Below are positions 1 to 12,455 of a DNA stretch of 64,000 nucleotides, in pieces; the stretch's first letter is position 1, and the number at the start of each line of letters is the position of its first letter. This stretch comes from Mansonella perstans (lineage: Eukaryota; Nematoda; Chromadorea; Rhabditida; Onchocercidae). The notes beneath the pieces were generated by a model. It was given only the letters and a program-made list of their open reading frames with translations, made no database searches and was not told where the DNA came from. Location: the NCBI GenBank assembly GCA_037074765.1, contig JBAMDO010000578.1:372001-436000 (forward strand), given 5' to 3'. The translations under genes and the position numbers were made by a program.

Positions 1-3000
1 GGTAAAGGAGCAGTACAGAAACGCGTTAGTTTTTTTTTTTTATTAAATGCAGTTTCTCTGTTAAACACAAAGAATGAAGGCAAGATAACAATTTAGATGC
101 AAGATTTCAGCATTTTTTTTGTGTCAGGTTGAAAGATACCAGCCACGAAATCGGGTATCGCGAGATACAACGAGTGGTGAAAGTGATAGTAATAGTTCAG
201 AAGTTAACGGGCTACCGCTGCTGCAGGCTAGTGGAACCATCGGGCAACAATTTACGCCACGGCGATATTTTAGTACCGTTAATGGCACAAGCAGGTTTGG
301 AAATCCAGTTCACAATTTTATGGATAATTTTCCTATCAAATCTTTTTAAAAATCTGGATGGAAAGTAAGTTATAATCTATTTCAGGAGTATCTCATGTGT
401 TGAAAGTATGCCGAGGCAAAGCTTTCTTCAAACGCGCCGTATTTTCGAACCACAGCAACGGCATAGTTCTTCAAATACCCAACGTCGAGTTCCAAGTTAT
501 TTGGCTCAAAAACTTGCAAGGTTTTGGTTTTCATAATTCAATTTTTTAAATTTGCTTAACTGTATTGTATTTTCACGCATACATCAATTCCGGATACTGC
601 AATCTACTTAAAAATTTTCCACTTTCACTTCCTGTCATTACTATATTTCAATTCTCGACTTTTTGTCTAACACTTAGTATATTGCAGTGGTGACATAGTG
701 GCACCAGATGTGAGTAGCGAAGAATATCCACAGCAATCAACAACAACAACTGAAGTGGCAGCTTTCCAGGATTTTGCTGCTAAAACTCACCGATCAAGAC
801 GTAAGTCCTTGCTGTTATACCCAAAGAATCTACTCAATCCATCAAATGTAAAGTTTTAAGAATGGGTAAAACTATTAGTTATTGTTTTAATTTTCTTCTC
901 TTAAGAGCAGATATATGCCCAGTTCTGCAAGACAGTGCATTTATTTTCCTTATCACTCTTGCAAAAAAAAAAAAAAAAAAGAAACGCAAAAATAATCTAT
1001 AGAGTTGAATTTAGTACCCAAAAATACAAGCACTGCTCGGAAAGTTTTTAAACTATCTCATTTCCAACTTTTACTAATGTTTAGTGAAGAATATTGTGCT
1101 CGATTTCTTTGTTCAGATTTTTGCTTATTTTGGGAATTTAAGTACAACTGTTTTGTATTTCTATTTTGACATTGAGCCAGTGCCTACGTCACACTATTTG
1201 GATTGCAGAATCAGATAGAAAAAACTCATTTATTTAAAAATGCTGAAAATGTGGTATCGAAAGAGTTCTGAATATTTAAATGCTTAGTAAGATATGCTTT
1301 AGTAATGACTTCTAATGTTCTGATAGAAAATGAAACAGAAGGAATTTTCAAGCATCTTTGTTAGGCACGATGAGTAAAATGGTAAAACAAAAAAATTTGT
1401 TTAACTTGACTATGGTTTTTCAAGATATTTATGGGTTCAACCATTTCTTGTGTATCTTATGTTTGAAGAACGAACTATAAATTTCTAATTTATGAGCACA
1501 GATTTTTGTTTAATAAATAAAAGTTGCCTTTATTAGTGGAAATGAAGACTTAGGAGCGCTGAAGTGATCTTGAAGATACTACAGTAATAGTACTAGCAGT
1601 AGGATGCTGATATATTGTCACTGGAGTAGTTTTATGAAATCAAAAAATGTGATAGACAGTCATTACATTAAAATCTCATATTCCATTCTCTCCTTCTTTA
1701 TTCTTGTCGTCAGCATTGACTGCAAACATAGGCAGCAGTTAGTTTATTTGCTAAATTCAATCCAGCTAATAACTTTACCAGAAAATCTGTAGATAGTTGA
1801 GTCTTGTATTTTTAGTATCTTGTTTTGATAAAAAATTTGTGCTTGAATTTTTTTTACTGCTAAATTTCAAATTACTTTATTCCGACCGTCAAATCCTTCC
1901 TTTATTTTCTGAATTCTGAGATTTCAAAATCTTTAACTTGCTTCGTATTATTGATCTTCGTAATTATCTGCAAACCACGAGAATTTTACCGCTCTAAAGG
2001 ATTTTATTTCTGGAATTTTAAAACTGAAATTTGAAAAATTGTATGTTATTGGTAGTAAGTATTGCACAATTATTTTCGATTATTTTTGAGACATTTATTA
2101 ATAATGATTCTGCAGAAATGCTCTGTACTTTCAAAACCGATTATTGTGATTGAAATTAGACGATATGGAATGTATATGTAATGGCCTACTGTATATATTT
2201 CATAACTGTCATAATTCATTTGATGATATGATCACAAATATTTTATTGATATCGATGGTATTATTAGTAATTGATGATAACTTTGAACTGCAGATAGGAC
2301 ATTCATCAGCCGAAGTTCATTTGCAGGTTTGAACTTATGAATTGATCATCTTACATGCGGATGGTCGATAGTCGTTTGTCATCTGCATTCATAACAATAT
2401 AACGATAACCAACGACTCATTGCATTATTTTCTTCATTACTGCTGTTACTACAATGACTAATAGTACTGATACATCTTCGATAACGGATAACAACTGAGT
2501 GTAAAGTATAAATAGGTAGAAGATATTTAAATCGGTATGAAATGACGTACTGTTACATTTACGGACAGTCCACCCTAAGTGATCGATAGGGGTAAAGATT
2601 GTTATAATATCTGTGCTTCTTTTTCTACCAGCAACATTTTCCTTTGGCTATAGTTGGTAAAAATTGAGGGAATACGACGAAGGTATGCTTCAGAAATCCA
2701 AAGCAGGAGCATCATTATTCTCATTCTGTACCTAATCTCAACAAGCAGCATTATTTGTCAGTTATCAATTTCAATAGTAATAGGGGAAAAAGTGCTTTCC
2801 AGTAGAAGCGAAGGATGGATTCAGTTTGTCTGGCAGAACCAGATCTTGGAATGATTGCGTGATCACAACGTTTATTAAGAGCAGCAATTAAATTGGTATT
2901 TGAGGTTAAAAAAATGAATACATGGAGGAATTCACATAATATGAATTCACATAATTCATAATGCATGAAAAGAAGTGGAAAGTTGCAATAGTGCCATTAT

Positions 3001-4735
3001 GAATCCATATCTAATTATTTTCTTAGTAGAGATCGAAGGATTGTTACTGTTGATGTTGTCACGGAATCACCAGTAAAATATGGTATAGAAATAGCTATGG
3101 AATCATCTGCTAAGGACAATATTGTTCATGAATATGGTGATTGTACTGATAATAATGTTACTGTTAATACTAATAAAGGAATCATTCAGTACTGTAGAAG
3201 TTCCGTTAATGATGACAATGATTTTAACAAAAATGATGTCGATGCAGGAGCTTCTGATTTATCGAAAATCGTTCAGAATCATTATTAGACTTACTAACTC
3301 TACCAATCCTTTTAATATTTGATACATCGCTGTCAATATTACCAACGTAGACCTTATTATCATTTCTACTAATTTTTTTATTATTTGAATGACTACAAAA
3401 AATCAGATTTGATCGTAATGATGATCAGGAACTAGTCTTGGCAAAATGATCAATAGCATTACTGATTGATGTTATTCATTGTTAAACGAACCATTACAAC
3501 ATAAATATCTTTTGTGTTTAGTTCTATAACCAAGAATTATAGCAATATGAGAAATATTGGCATGATGTATTTAAAAATGCAGCAGCAGTTAGTGAATGGT
3601 AATTATTTGATAAAAAGTGATAAAGGATAAATCATCATTTCTTCGACAAAAATACCTGATCATTCTAATAAAAATATGTTAAATCGATTATCTTTTTCTT
3701 TAATGCAATGTTTTTCAGTTTTTCTTTCTCTTTTATTTTAAACATTTTTTCAGAAATGGCAAAACATATCGTGGAATGTTTAGAGCAGTTCAATACGGGT
3801 TTGGATAAAGTTTTACAAGCGCGTCAGCTTGTAAGTACATGAGTATATTTATTGCTTTTAATAAAGTTTGATTTAGATGAATAAAAAGATTGTTAGGATT
3901 TGACACTGCTGAAAAAGTCAGATTGGTTCCGTTCATGTTGAAAATTTATTAAATGCGGAATTCTTTTCATGGCTTTATGTAATTCATCCGAAATCATTGC
4001 AAGCAGTGACAGTATGGCAATTTTATATAGCTTTTCAGTTTAGAAGTTTTGAATTATCATTATGCTCACCTTATGTTCAATTTATTCCAGTGAGATTGAG
4101 TTTAAATAGTCCATTTTTTTGGTTCTTTAACATAGCATTGTTTGGTTTCATTATTTTATATACCTTCATTTTATAGCTAGAAAGTTCGCAAGAATTACCA
4201 ACAGATGATCGCGAGACGATGTTACGTTTACTGAATCAAGCACTGCAAACAAGCCTTAAACGGATGGAATGCAGCGAGTACCGTTATGATCCAGATGGAC
4301 AGCATAGCGAAAGCCTAAATAGTTTTCCTAGTCAACGGCTGTGGTATCTTTCAATAATTTTTTTTCTATTAGCTTGAGGTGCGTACAATAATAAACGATG
4401 CAGTTGAGAGATCTAATCGAGTTAATTAATGTTTTAATTTAAAATGGAGAGTACAAAGGAATAGGAAAAAGCATAATATTAGGAATATGAAAAGATATTT
4501 TAAAATTGTTAGATTTTAATTATTTTCTATGGTAAATTAATTTCATCCTTCGTTATTTTCGCCATTAATTCTTGCAGATTTTTATTGCAGTGAAGCTCAG
4601 CAGCTTTGTGGCACTAATGATAGTAATGCTAACTTTCATAACATCACCAACAGTGTGGATCCAGCGGAATTTTTCCAGCAACATGGACAGCAGCTACTTG
4701 CTTTGCTGCAACAAAACATGGCAAAGCAGAATTGA
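1..4735 (+). CDS. 3' part of an unrecognised low-complexity protein
   Basis: I do not recognise this protein. Seven exons can be chained in one frame: 1-24 (cut by the window edge, ends at gttagt), 128-294, 386-520, 688-800, 3754-3830, 4177-4340 and 4591-4735 with the TGA at 4733-4735. Every junction has GT/AG borders and matching phase, and they give about 275 residues. The N-terminal two thirds is rich in Ser, Thr, Gln and Arg and looks disordered (an STTTTE tract follows PQQ). The part from 3754 on looks helical: HIVECLEQFNTGLDKVLQAR, then a Leu/Gln-rich segment, then a Gln-rich tail (FFQQHGQQLLALLQQN) ending in QN. The 2.95 kb intron 801-3753 is far longer than the others. An AATAAA overlaps the stop at 4735-4740. 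The donor of exon 4177-4340 (ct|gtggta) is weak. The 5' part lies outside the window. Confidence 0.7.
801..3753 (+). other. Large intron of the first gene
   Basis: This intron runs from gtaagt at 801 to the acceptor ttttttcag at 3751-3753. It is very AT-rich, with an A-run near 961-980. From about 2100 to 3500 it is dominated by GAT/AAT/ATT-type words. An open frame of about 100 codons ends at the TAG at 3286-3288 (see findings). No other gene or RNA is recognisable. Confidence 0.5.
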
Positions 4736-6194
4736 ATAAATAGGAACAGAGCAATAGTTACGAACGAATGTTTTCAGAAAGACTTTCGTTTTTATAATTC
4801 TTCGAATTTTTTTAAAGATTTGTTAATGGAAATCTTATGTTTATAATGCTGAACTTCCGAAAAGGACGGAAGATCTTGCAGCTAAAATTTTATTTTTTCA
4901 TCAGAGCGCCGAATATTATTTAGCGCTTCGTTTCCTTATGCTCAATTACAACTAAAGATTTATATTTTCCGAAAGTGTTTTAAGTAATTGTTTGATTACT
5001 TGACTTTCTGGTTTAGCTAGTCGAGCAGTATTTGAGAGCAATCCACGAAGTTCTAAATTCCTAGAAAATGTGATACGTTACACAACTTTGTAGTAATCAT
5101 CTTTTCATGCCTTATATGTTTGCAATAAATATCCTTTGATTTTAATTTTGTATTTTCCAAAAGTATTCTAAGTAATTGTTTATTGCGTATAACATTTCCA
5201 AACAGATTTCGTTTTATTGTGTAGTATTAATTTAGCGATGCGGAAATTTGTATTTCATTTGGTAGAACGTCGACAATCTTCATTGATTTTATCTTGACAA
5301 GGTCTTTTATATTATCAAATTTTAAAGAGCGTTATTTGTACGATCAAGATATGAATTTTATCTTCATTGGCATGTAAATTTCATATCTTTATTCGGTTTT
5401 TTTTTTTGATCTTCTTAACTGCATTGAATTTAGTAAATGACTAAACTCTCAATGTGGTGCATGTACGTTATCTTCGTGCACGTTTTATTGTTTATGTTTT
5501 ATATAAATTAAGATCTGAGATCTTTAAAGTTAGGAATCGAAGATTTCAGTTATCATTCAGATTAACTCAATGCATACTAATGTCCGATTATTCCTCGTCA
5601 TTTTGCATCCTCTCTGTGGCCTTCAATATGTATTAATTGCTGTCTGTAATTAATTAAGTTCTTTCTATAGTGCATAATTTGATGTGTTTACATATTTCGT
5701 AATTCTCGTTTATCAGTATTGATCTTGACAGTGATATTAGTAAAAGATAAGTATGTTTGTACAGAATTGTGTGGAACATATGGAGAGGAGATAAAATCAA
5801 TAAGAAATTATTGCATGAATTAGGCATGATGATGACTAAATTATTTTTAAAATTTTGTTTTTAACAAAGATGAACTCCGTTAATAATTGTATTTTTCCTG
5901 AGAAACAATGAAGTACTAAGCTTTATTTTAGGTTTTAATTCGTTCCAACAGCATGAAGTATTCCCCTAGGCGTGTAATTTTTTTATGTTTTGTGATTATC
6001 TCAAATGACTTTTTCCACTAAATCCCCATTTCATTAGAAAATCAACTGAAATCCAGCAGAAGCATTTAAACGAAATTCAACATTTATTTACACTTATTCA
6101 AAATTACTTTATATCGTAGTGTTATTTAATTTCCTGTACCACTAACAGTTTTCATTTCTTGGATCCAAAAAATATCAGTTCTTCCAATGTAGAA
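4736..6194. other. Intergenic, tail to tail
   Basis: This stretch separates the 3' ends of two convergent genes. A second AATAAA lies near 5124 on the plus strand. A reverse-complement AATAAA (tttatt near 6083-6088) lies about 110 bases beyond the stop of the minus-strand gene and may be its poly(A) signal. No coding frame with splice support was found. Confidence 0.5.
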
Positions 6195-9100
6195 CTAAAA
6201 ACCCGGTGGGTTCCAATTGATTTTCTTTTTTATTTTCGTCTCTCGATATGTTTCAATAATGTCATCCTCTTTGAAAACGATCTTTTCATCCGATATAGCG
6301 ACACCTACTTCTTCATTTTTGCTTGCCGAACTCACTGCCTTAAGAACATTTGATTAGTTTACGGAATTTTTTTAAACTATCACCAAATGACATATTTCGT
6401 TTAGTAACAATTCCATTAGATTGTAAATAATTTATAAAATAATCCAACAAAGACCCTTCTCATAAATCGGTTCATCATTTCAATCAAACTGCATAACGAA
6501 AAAATTTACTTGCGTTCCAATGCGCATCGAACGTATAGACCCCTCAAAGATGACAGTCGTATCTCTCAGCACCCGTAACGAATCCGATCTGCAAGAGCAA
6601 GTGGTTCTGAATAATTTAAGCAATTAAAGCTTCTTTTATGTAGAAATTTACATGGAAGGGAAGTTTTTTTTTCTAATAAAACTTTGCGAATTTAGAGATT
6701 TCATTTGATCAAAGCCTTAATTTGAATGCTTGATGCAATGTTCTGAATAGTTCTATTTGAACCTTACAAATCATAAGATTATCGGACCAGATATCCTTCA
6801 ACACCTTAAAGAAAAACAAAATTGGGATTTCATAAAAGAACGTGAAATCCAAAGCACAGAAACCTACCTATTGATAGTACCCCAGTCTACTAGAATCCCG
6901 GCAATCGATTGCTTTTTCCGCTCAACAATCACCGAGAAAATTTTTATTACATGTCCTTCCCCAACTTGTTCAAACACCACTTCTTCCGGAAGACAATCCG
7001 ATAAACGAATTTTTAGATCTTCTACCAAACGATAAATAACGTTGAAGTAATTAATTTCCACACCCAACTGTTCAGCAGTACGCTTTAATCCAGGTGCCAT
7101 TTGAACATTAAAACAGTACAACAGGACTGTAAAACATAGTCAAATAAGACTCAGACATACAATATCTGCAAAGTGTACTCAAAAAAGTCTAAGCCAATTT
7201 CCAAATTTGGTCATTAAGTATAATGCAACGTCCGATCATAGCACAATCGAACGCATGCCAATCATATATAGCCATTCTATATTGACAGATTTGAATGAAA
7301 TGCTTGTGCTGAACGTTAAGACTCGATTCATTTTAGATTCATTATATGAATAAATCATCTAAGCGGAACAATCCTTTCTTCAACCATTAAACATAGCTTT
7401 TCGCTAAGAATGTAGACTCTATTCTCTAACGTGACACAAATTTTAGTAACACTACAGTGGAAACTTAGATACCTCCAAGATCTTTCGCTAAACTGACATC
7501 ACTCTCACTGGGTGGTCCAACACCGAATTTCACAAGATCCAGCTCAACCTCGTCTGATTTGTAGGTTTCGAAAACATTTAGGATTGCTTCTAAAGTTCCA
7601 TCAACATCGGTATTCAGCATCAATCTTAAACATGGTTTCTGATTTCCAACGTCCTTTTGATACTTCTGCTCCTGAATAAAATACTTTAGATAGAAAATAG
7701 ATTACTAAATGAAATAGTTCCAATAAATTACTGTATAACCTACCTTATGGACAATTAGGCGTAATGTAGAACCAGTGCGTAAACCAGCATCTAGTAACTT
7801 ACGACGATTTTCTAAATAATTTTCTCTTTCTTTCTCAATTCGCTGCGCGGCTGTTTTCTGAAATGAAAATCCCGAAATCGATTAAAATTACGAGAAAAAA
7901 AATCAAAACAATTATTTCTGATAATTTTAGTGTCAGAAGTATTATATGGTCGAGCAGGATGACTCACCCAATCTTGTTCCACCTTTTTATTTATTTCCTT
8001 CCTCAACCTGAAACGAGCAACTTCCTGAGCTCTCCGTTCACTGTCTAGTTGCAGAACTCGCTCGCCTGGAACAGGCAGATTTTCTCGCCAACCAGCAACA
8101 ACTACCGGAGTACTTGGGACAGCTTTCACCAACTCACGACCAAATTCATCATGCATTGCACGAACCTACAACAGTCTAATAGTTTGGAGTTCTAGGTTTG
8201 TCGCACACAGCTTGTGAAATTAAAATTGATTTGGTAGGCATGATGCACAATTTAGCTTAAAAAAGCAAAAATAGCCAGGTGACAGATAAAACAAATGGTA
8301 CATACGACAATTCTTCATTGCAGCAAAGTTGACAAACCCTAGCCCAAGATGTCCCAGCTACGAGTGCTGCTCCTTTCACAAGAGTTCCTCGTTGAACAAT
8401 CATTGTGCAAACTTTGCCGATACCTGAATTACAGAAAAGAAACAGTAAAGAACGGATGAAATGAGACAAAAATAAAGTAAGAATAAAATAAGATTAAAAA
8501 AATAAAAACCAGATAAAAATAAACTAAAAATGGTTCAACAACATCTTTTTCCGATTAATATTGTTTTTACATTCTTAATTACTGAACTTATTTGGTTTAG
8601 CTCATCTTTCAATTATGCTCCGCCAGTTCTACAGAAGCACAGATGCTCATAATCGTCAATCGACGACCTATTTCTACCCATTACTAAATTGCTTAACCAC
8701 AATCCATCAATAAGACAGGCGTGCTCTATAACAACTATGTTTTCGTGAGTGTAGACGTATTCCTACCTGAACATCATAATTTTTGTCATTTTCACTCAAT
8801 CGAACAGTAAGCTTTTTGAGCAGGCAAAACCTACCACTCTGGATTTTTGACTCGATCACAACCCCTTCCACTAATCCATTCCAAGTTGAACGCAAATTCA
8901 TATCTTCAGCTTGCAGCAAAATTGCTTCCTGAAAAAATTTTCATTTTCATTAATCAAATCTCTTCTTGATAATCACTTGAAATGATTATTAACATAGCAA
9001 GCACTGAAATAAACGAATGGAATCAGGAAACCTGCTACCTTCAATTCATCCACATTTTTACCCTGCAGAGCTGAAATTTCAACGCACAAAATATCTCCAC

Positions 9101-10960
9101 CAAGGTCATCCACCAAAATTCCGTGCTGTACAAGTGACTGCTTAGCTTGGAACTGAAGTATTGGAATTTATATAAAAAACTTGAACTCGTTTGGTCTGAA
9201 CTTTAGTTTAAACTCGTTTCCATATTAAGGAAAGAAACAACTAAAAAACTCTAATGAACCTCACAGGATTAGCATTAGCTTTGTCAATTTTATTGATGGC
9301 AACAATGATTGGTACATTTGCTTGTTTTGCATATCTGCAAAAAGTAAAACTTTTATTATACTATTATGAAGTTTAAGAAAGTTGATGAAGGAAAATACAT
9401 CATCTTTAAATCTCAATTTTAAATCTTAAGTGAATGGAATATTTCAAAGTACCTGAACGGCAGTGCAAACAGCCCACTGCATTATCGTATTTTTAATTAT
9501 GTTGAACGGCTTTGCTGAAGTGAAGTAAAACTAAGCCTACTCTATGGACTGAATTGTTTGTTCATTTACTCCGTCATCAGCAGCAACCACTAGAACAACT
9601 ATATCTGTTGAATGTGCGCCACGTTCTCGCATCTTCGCGAATGCCGCATGTCCAGGTGTGTCCAGAAATGTTATCTCACAATCTTTCTCTTTTACTGCAA
9701 TTCAAATGAAAACAAAATTTGCAAGTTATACTGCATAAAAACTGTGTTTCCTAACATGTGAATCATTAATGTATGTAAGAAATAATCAGAAGTCGACAGG
9801 ATGAATTGGATTTGGTTCTTGCAACATTTAATGCACTGACCAATGCTATTCGTAATAAAATGAAATTTTCCTACGTGTAAAAGCGCCAATGTGTTGTGTG
9901 ATGCCACCATATTCGCTTTTCACAATCTGTGAATGCCTCAAACAATCAAGAAGCGTTGTCTTTCCATGATCAACATGACCCATTATGGTGATTACAGGTG
10001 AACGTTTTCTCAATTCATCTTCCGGAGGTGGTGGTCTAGAGGAAAAAACAACATAAAGTTTTATCATTTTATCACCAAGCAATATATCTAACGAAAGTCG
10101 ATCAAGTCAATTGAAAACTTGACTTAGACTTAGAGGAATAGAATGCTCAAAAGATTTTAAAGATCTTCTAAATGAGGACAAAACTAACTGTGGAAAGGCA
10201 TCCCATTCAATATCATCATTGACTGCAGTCCGAGGATGTGCTATAAGTTTCGGTTTCATACCAAAAGCTCCAACTACAGTAGTGATACTAGACATATCAA
10301 GAACTGAAAACCAGAAATATGTCACAGCATTTGGTCGAAATAAATATTCGTAACAAGAAAAGCTAAAATATGAAATTTGAAAGAAACTAAATATTAAAAA
10401 TATGTGATTATTAAAAGATCATGCAAATGTAAGTTACTTCCACTATTGTTTCTAGGTGATTTGTTCAAATTTTTAAGCACTTGTAAAATTTCTTCCTCAG
10501 AACTTCCCAATACTTCGGCCAATTCTCTAAAATATAATAATTTCAATGAAAAATCAGAATAATATTGTCTTGTCCTAACATGGAATATTACACTATGAAT
10601 CGAAAACTTGCGAAATAAAGTGAAATTTATGAATTCGTTCAATCTGAGTAATGGAAGATGGCACTTATAAATACGTATCAAAAAGCCAAATTTATCTTTT
10701 CCTTAATGATGATAAGATTCTCTCCTATGATAAGTTTATGAATAATGTAAAATCATATTTTACTTCTAAGCAACTTACCGAACTTTCATGTTCTCATAAA
10801 TTTTCGCAATCATCTTCTTACTGGGTGTTTTACCAAATACAATAGGATCGATAAATTTTCTACGTTTATGTTTCGGATAACATTTGGGTGACAGTCTGAG
10901 AAATCGAACTGAACCACCAAGAAGCCATCGTACAGTGCCTCGATGCATTAACTGCTGCAT
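6195..10960 (-). CDS. MTIF2: Mitochondrial translation initiation factor IF-2
   Basis: GTPase that places formyl-methionyl initiator tRNA on the mitochondrial small ribosomal subunit. Fifteen exons, high to low: 10960-10779, 10526-10438, 10303-10189, 10035-9875, 9694-9541, 9334-9265, 9152-9039, 8928-8835, 8423-8338, 8165-7968, 7857-7744, 7671-7473, 7126-6868, 6588-6510, 6338-6195. They sum to 2058 nt, 685 residues, with phase kept throughout. The N-terminus ([16 protein letters not shown]) is Arg-rich and acid-free, fitting a mitochondrial presequence. [17 protein letters not shown] follows, like the IF2 N-terminal helix. G-domain motifs: G1 GHVDHGKTT near residue 148, [18 protein letters not shown] and [10 protein letters not shown]. 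Domain II has [16 protein letters not shown]. The C-terminal tRNA-binding domain has [13 protein letters not shown] and ends in WNPPGF, as in animal mtIF2. Most donors are gtaagt/gtaggt type; the exon ending at 8338 uses gtttgt. Length is close to the human protein (about 727 residues). Start chosen as the first Met ahead of the presequence. Confidence 0.96.
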
Positions 10961-11678
10961 TTTCTTTTTTTTTTTTGCGTAAATCCAAATCGATCGCTCA
11001 CCTCTTTATCGTGTTCATTTCTTCCTTTTCCCCTGCAAAATACATCACAATCAAAATACATTCTTGTCTCCATGAAATCCCGGTAAATCCCCACTAATAG
11101 CAGGGCCTAATAATCAAACCCCCCGAGCCATCAGTAATGCTTAACATTGGTTTCATGGACAAGTTTATCCCGTTCACCCCGAGCTAAAAGGTTGGATGCT
11201 AAATTGCCGAAAATCGCTCGTTGACGTTGAGGATTCACCAATAAAAATTACTTCAAGATGCTCTCTTGTTCGAATTGAATACTTCATGAACTGGACGAAA
11301 CCCGGTCACTTTGAATTAAAATTTAGATTCGCAATAATTTTAAATTGGGTGGAAATCAAAATGATATAGTTACAAGATTTTTACAAAAATTGAAATTGGA
11401 ATTATTTAATGATAATATGACAAGCTTAGAACTATCTATAAAGCTATTAGGTTAGTTGCAATCTATTCTCAGATAACTTAATCATTGATTCCATTAGCAG
11501 TAATTGATTACTGATTACATAGCTCGTCAAAGCTAAAATTACTTCAAACTGACTATTATAAACTAATTCCCTGCACGTTTAATTATCGTTTTACACTAAA
11601 ATAATATTCGATTCGGGAGAATCTATTTGGGGTAGAAGGCTTATTGCGAATGACTAAATCTTTATATTTTCATCAAAT

Positions 11679-11778
11679 CCTTGATGAATTTTTTTTTTTG
11701 AAAATTGGATTTTTGATAAGTGCAACCTGGAAAATTGCAATTTAGCTTTTCTAAAAATATGTTGAAAGATTTCCGGAT
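11679..11778 (+). repeat. Direct repeat, copy A
   Basis: This begins ccttgatgaattttttt and ends gaaagatttccggat. It is near-identical to 12078-12184, differing by a few substitutions and a short insertion after the T-run. The two copies lie on either side of the reverse-transcriptase fragment. Confidence 0.85.
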
Positions 11779-11880
11779 AGTGAATGTAGATACCATTTCT
11801 TTGTCAAGATTCGCCGTGATTCTTTGCGTCATCATACTGTGGAGTTGGTATAAGAATATCAACCTTTTTTAAACATTTTT

Positions 11881-12077
11881 CAACAGCATTGATTTTGGGA
11901 AAGGTTTAAAATTGCATCAGCATATCGGACTTGACCGCTTTGATTCTCATGTAGCAGAATAATCATTTTGAGGAATTTAGGCGAAAATCCTAGTCGTTTA
12001 CAACATGTACCATTTCTATTCCCAGTGTTTTAAAAGTTTTGGAGAGGTCAACGAAGGTTACATAGGTTAACCTTTTT
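11881..12077 (-). pseudogene. Decayed LINE-type reverse transcriptase fragment
   Basis: On the minus strand one frame reads TYVTFVDLSKTF, matching RT motif A of non-LTR retrotransposons (commonly written FVDLSKAFD). After a frameshift near 12005 a second frame reads GFSPKFLKMIILLHENQSGQ, matching the following block (pattern G-C-P-x-K-F, then L-H-E/D). A stop follows at about 11881-11883. The Asp after KAF is replaced, the frames are broken, and there is no complete RT domain. It is a non-functional scar of a LINE-type element. Family assignment (RTE, CR1 or other) is not possible from so short a piece. Confidence 0.75.
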
Positions 12078-12184
12078 CCTTGATGAATTTTTTTTTTACA
12101 AAAATTGAAATTGGATTTTTGATAAGTACAACCTGAAAAATTGCAATTTAGCTTTTCTAAAAATATATTGAAAGATTTCCGGAT
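12078..12184 (+). repeat. Direct repeat, copy B
   Basis: Second copy of the 11679-11778 repeat. It directly abuts the upstream (minus-strand sense) end of the reverse-transcriptase fragment. Confidence 0.85.
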
Positions 12185-12416
12185 TTTTCTTCTCAAAATT
12201 TGATTCCCTAACATACATACAAGAATCTGTGGGTAGTAGTTGATTGATTAGTTCTAAAGAATCAGTTTAGTTTAGTTAAGTCCGCCGTACTTTACATAGA
12301 TTTTTATTTACTCATCGAAATTTTGTATATTCATGACCGGTTTTATTCGTAAGTTTCCTGTGGTCTTAGTTTACTTTGGAAAACACAAATATAAAGTGGA
12401 TATAAATAGAAAACTG

Positions 12417-12455
12417 TATGTATATGTATGTGTGTGTGTGTGTGTGTGCGTGTGT
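12417..12455. repeat. TG dinucleotide microsatellite
   Basis: An imperfect (TG)n run preceded by gtatgtatatgtatg and interrupted once by gcg. Confidence 0.9.

Noticed and set aside
129..368. Alternative plus-strand frame over the second exon of gene 1
   Set aside because: The other frame joins exons 1-24 and 386-520 in phase with GT/AG borders; this one does not.
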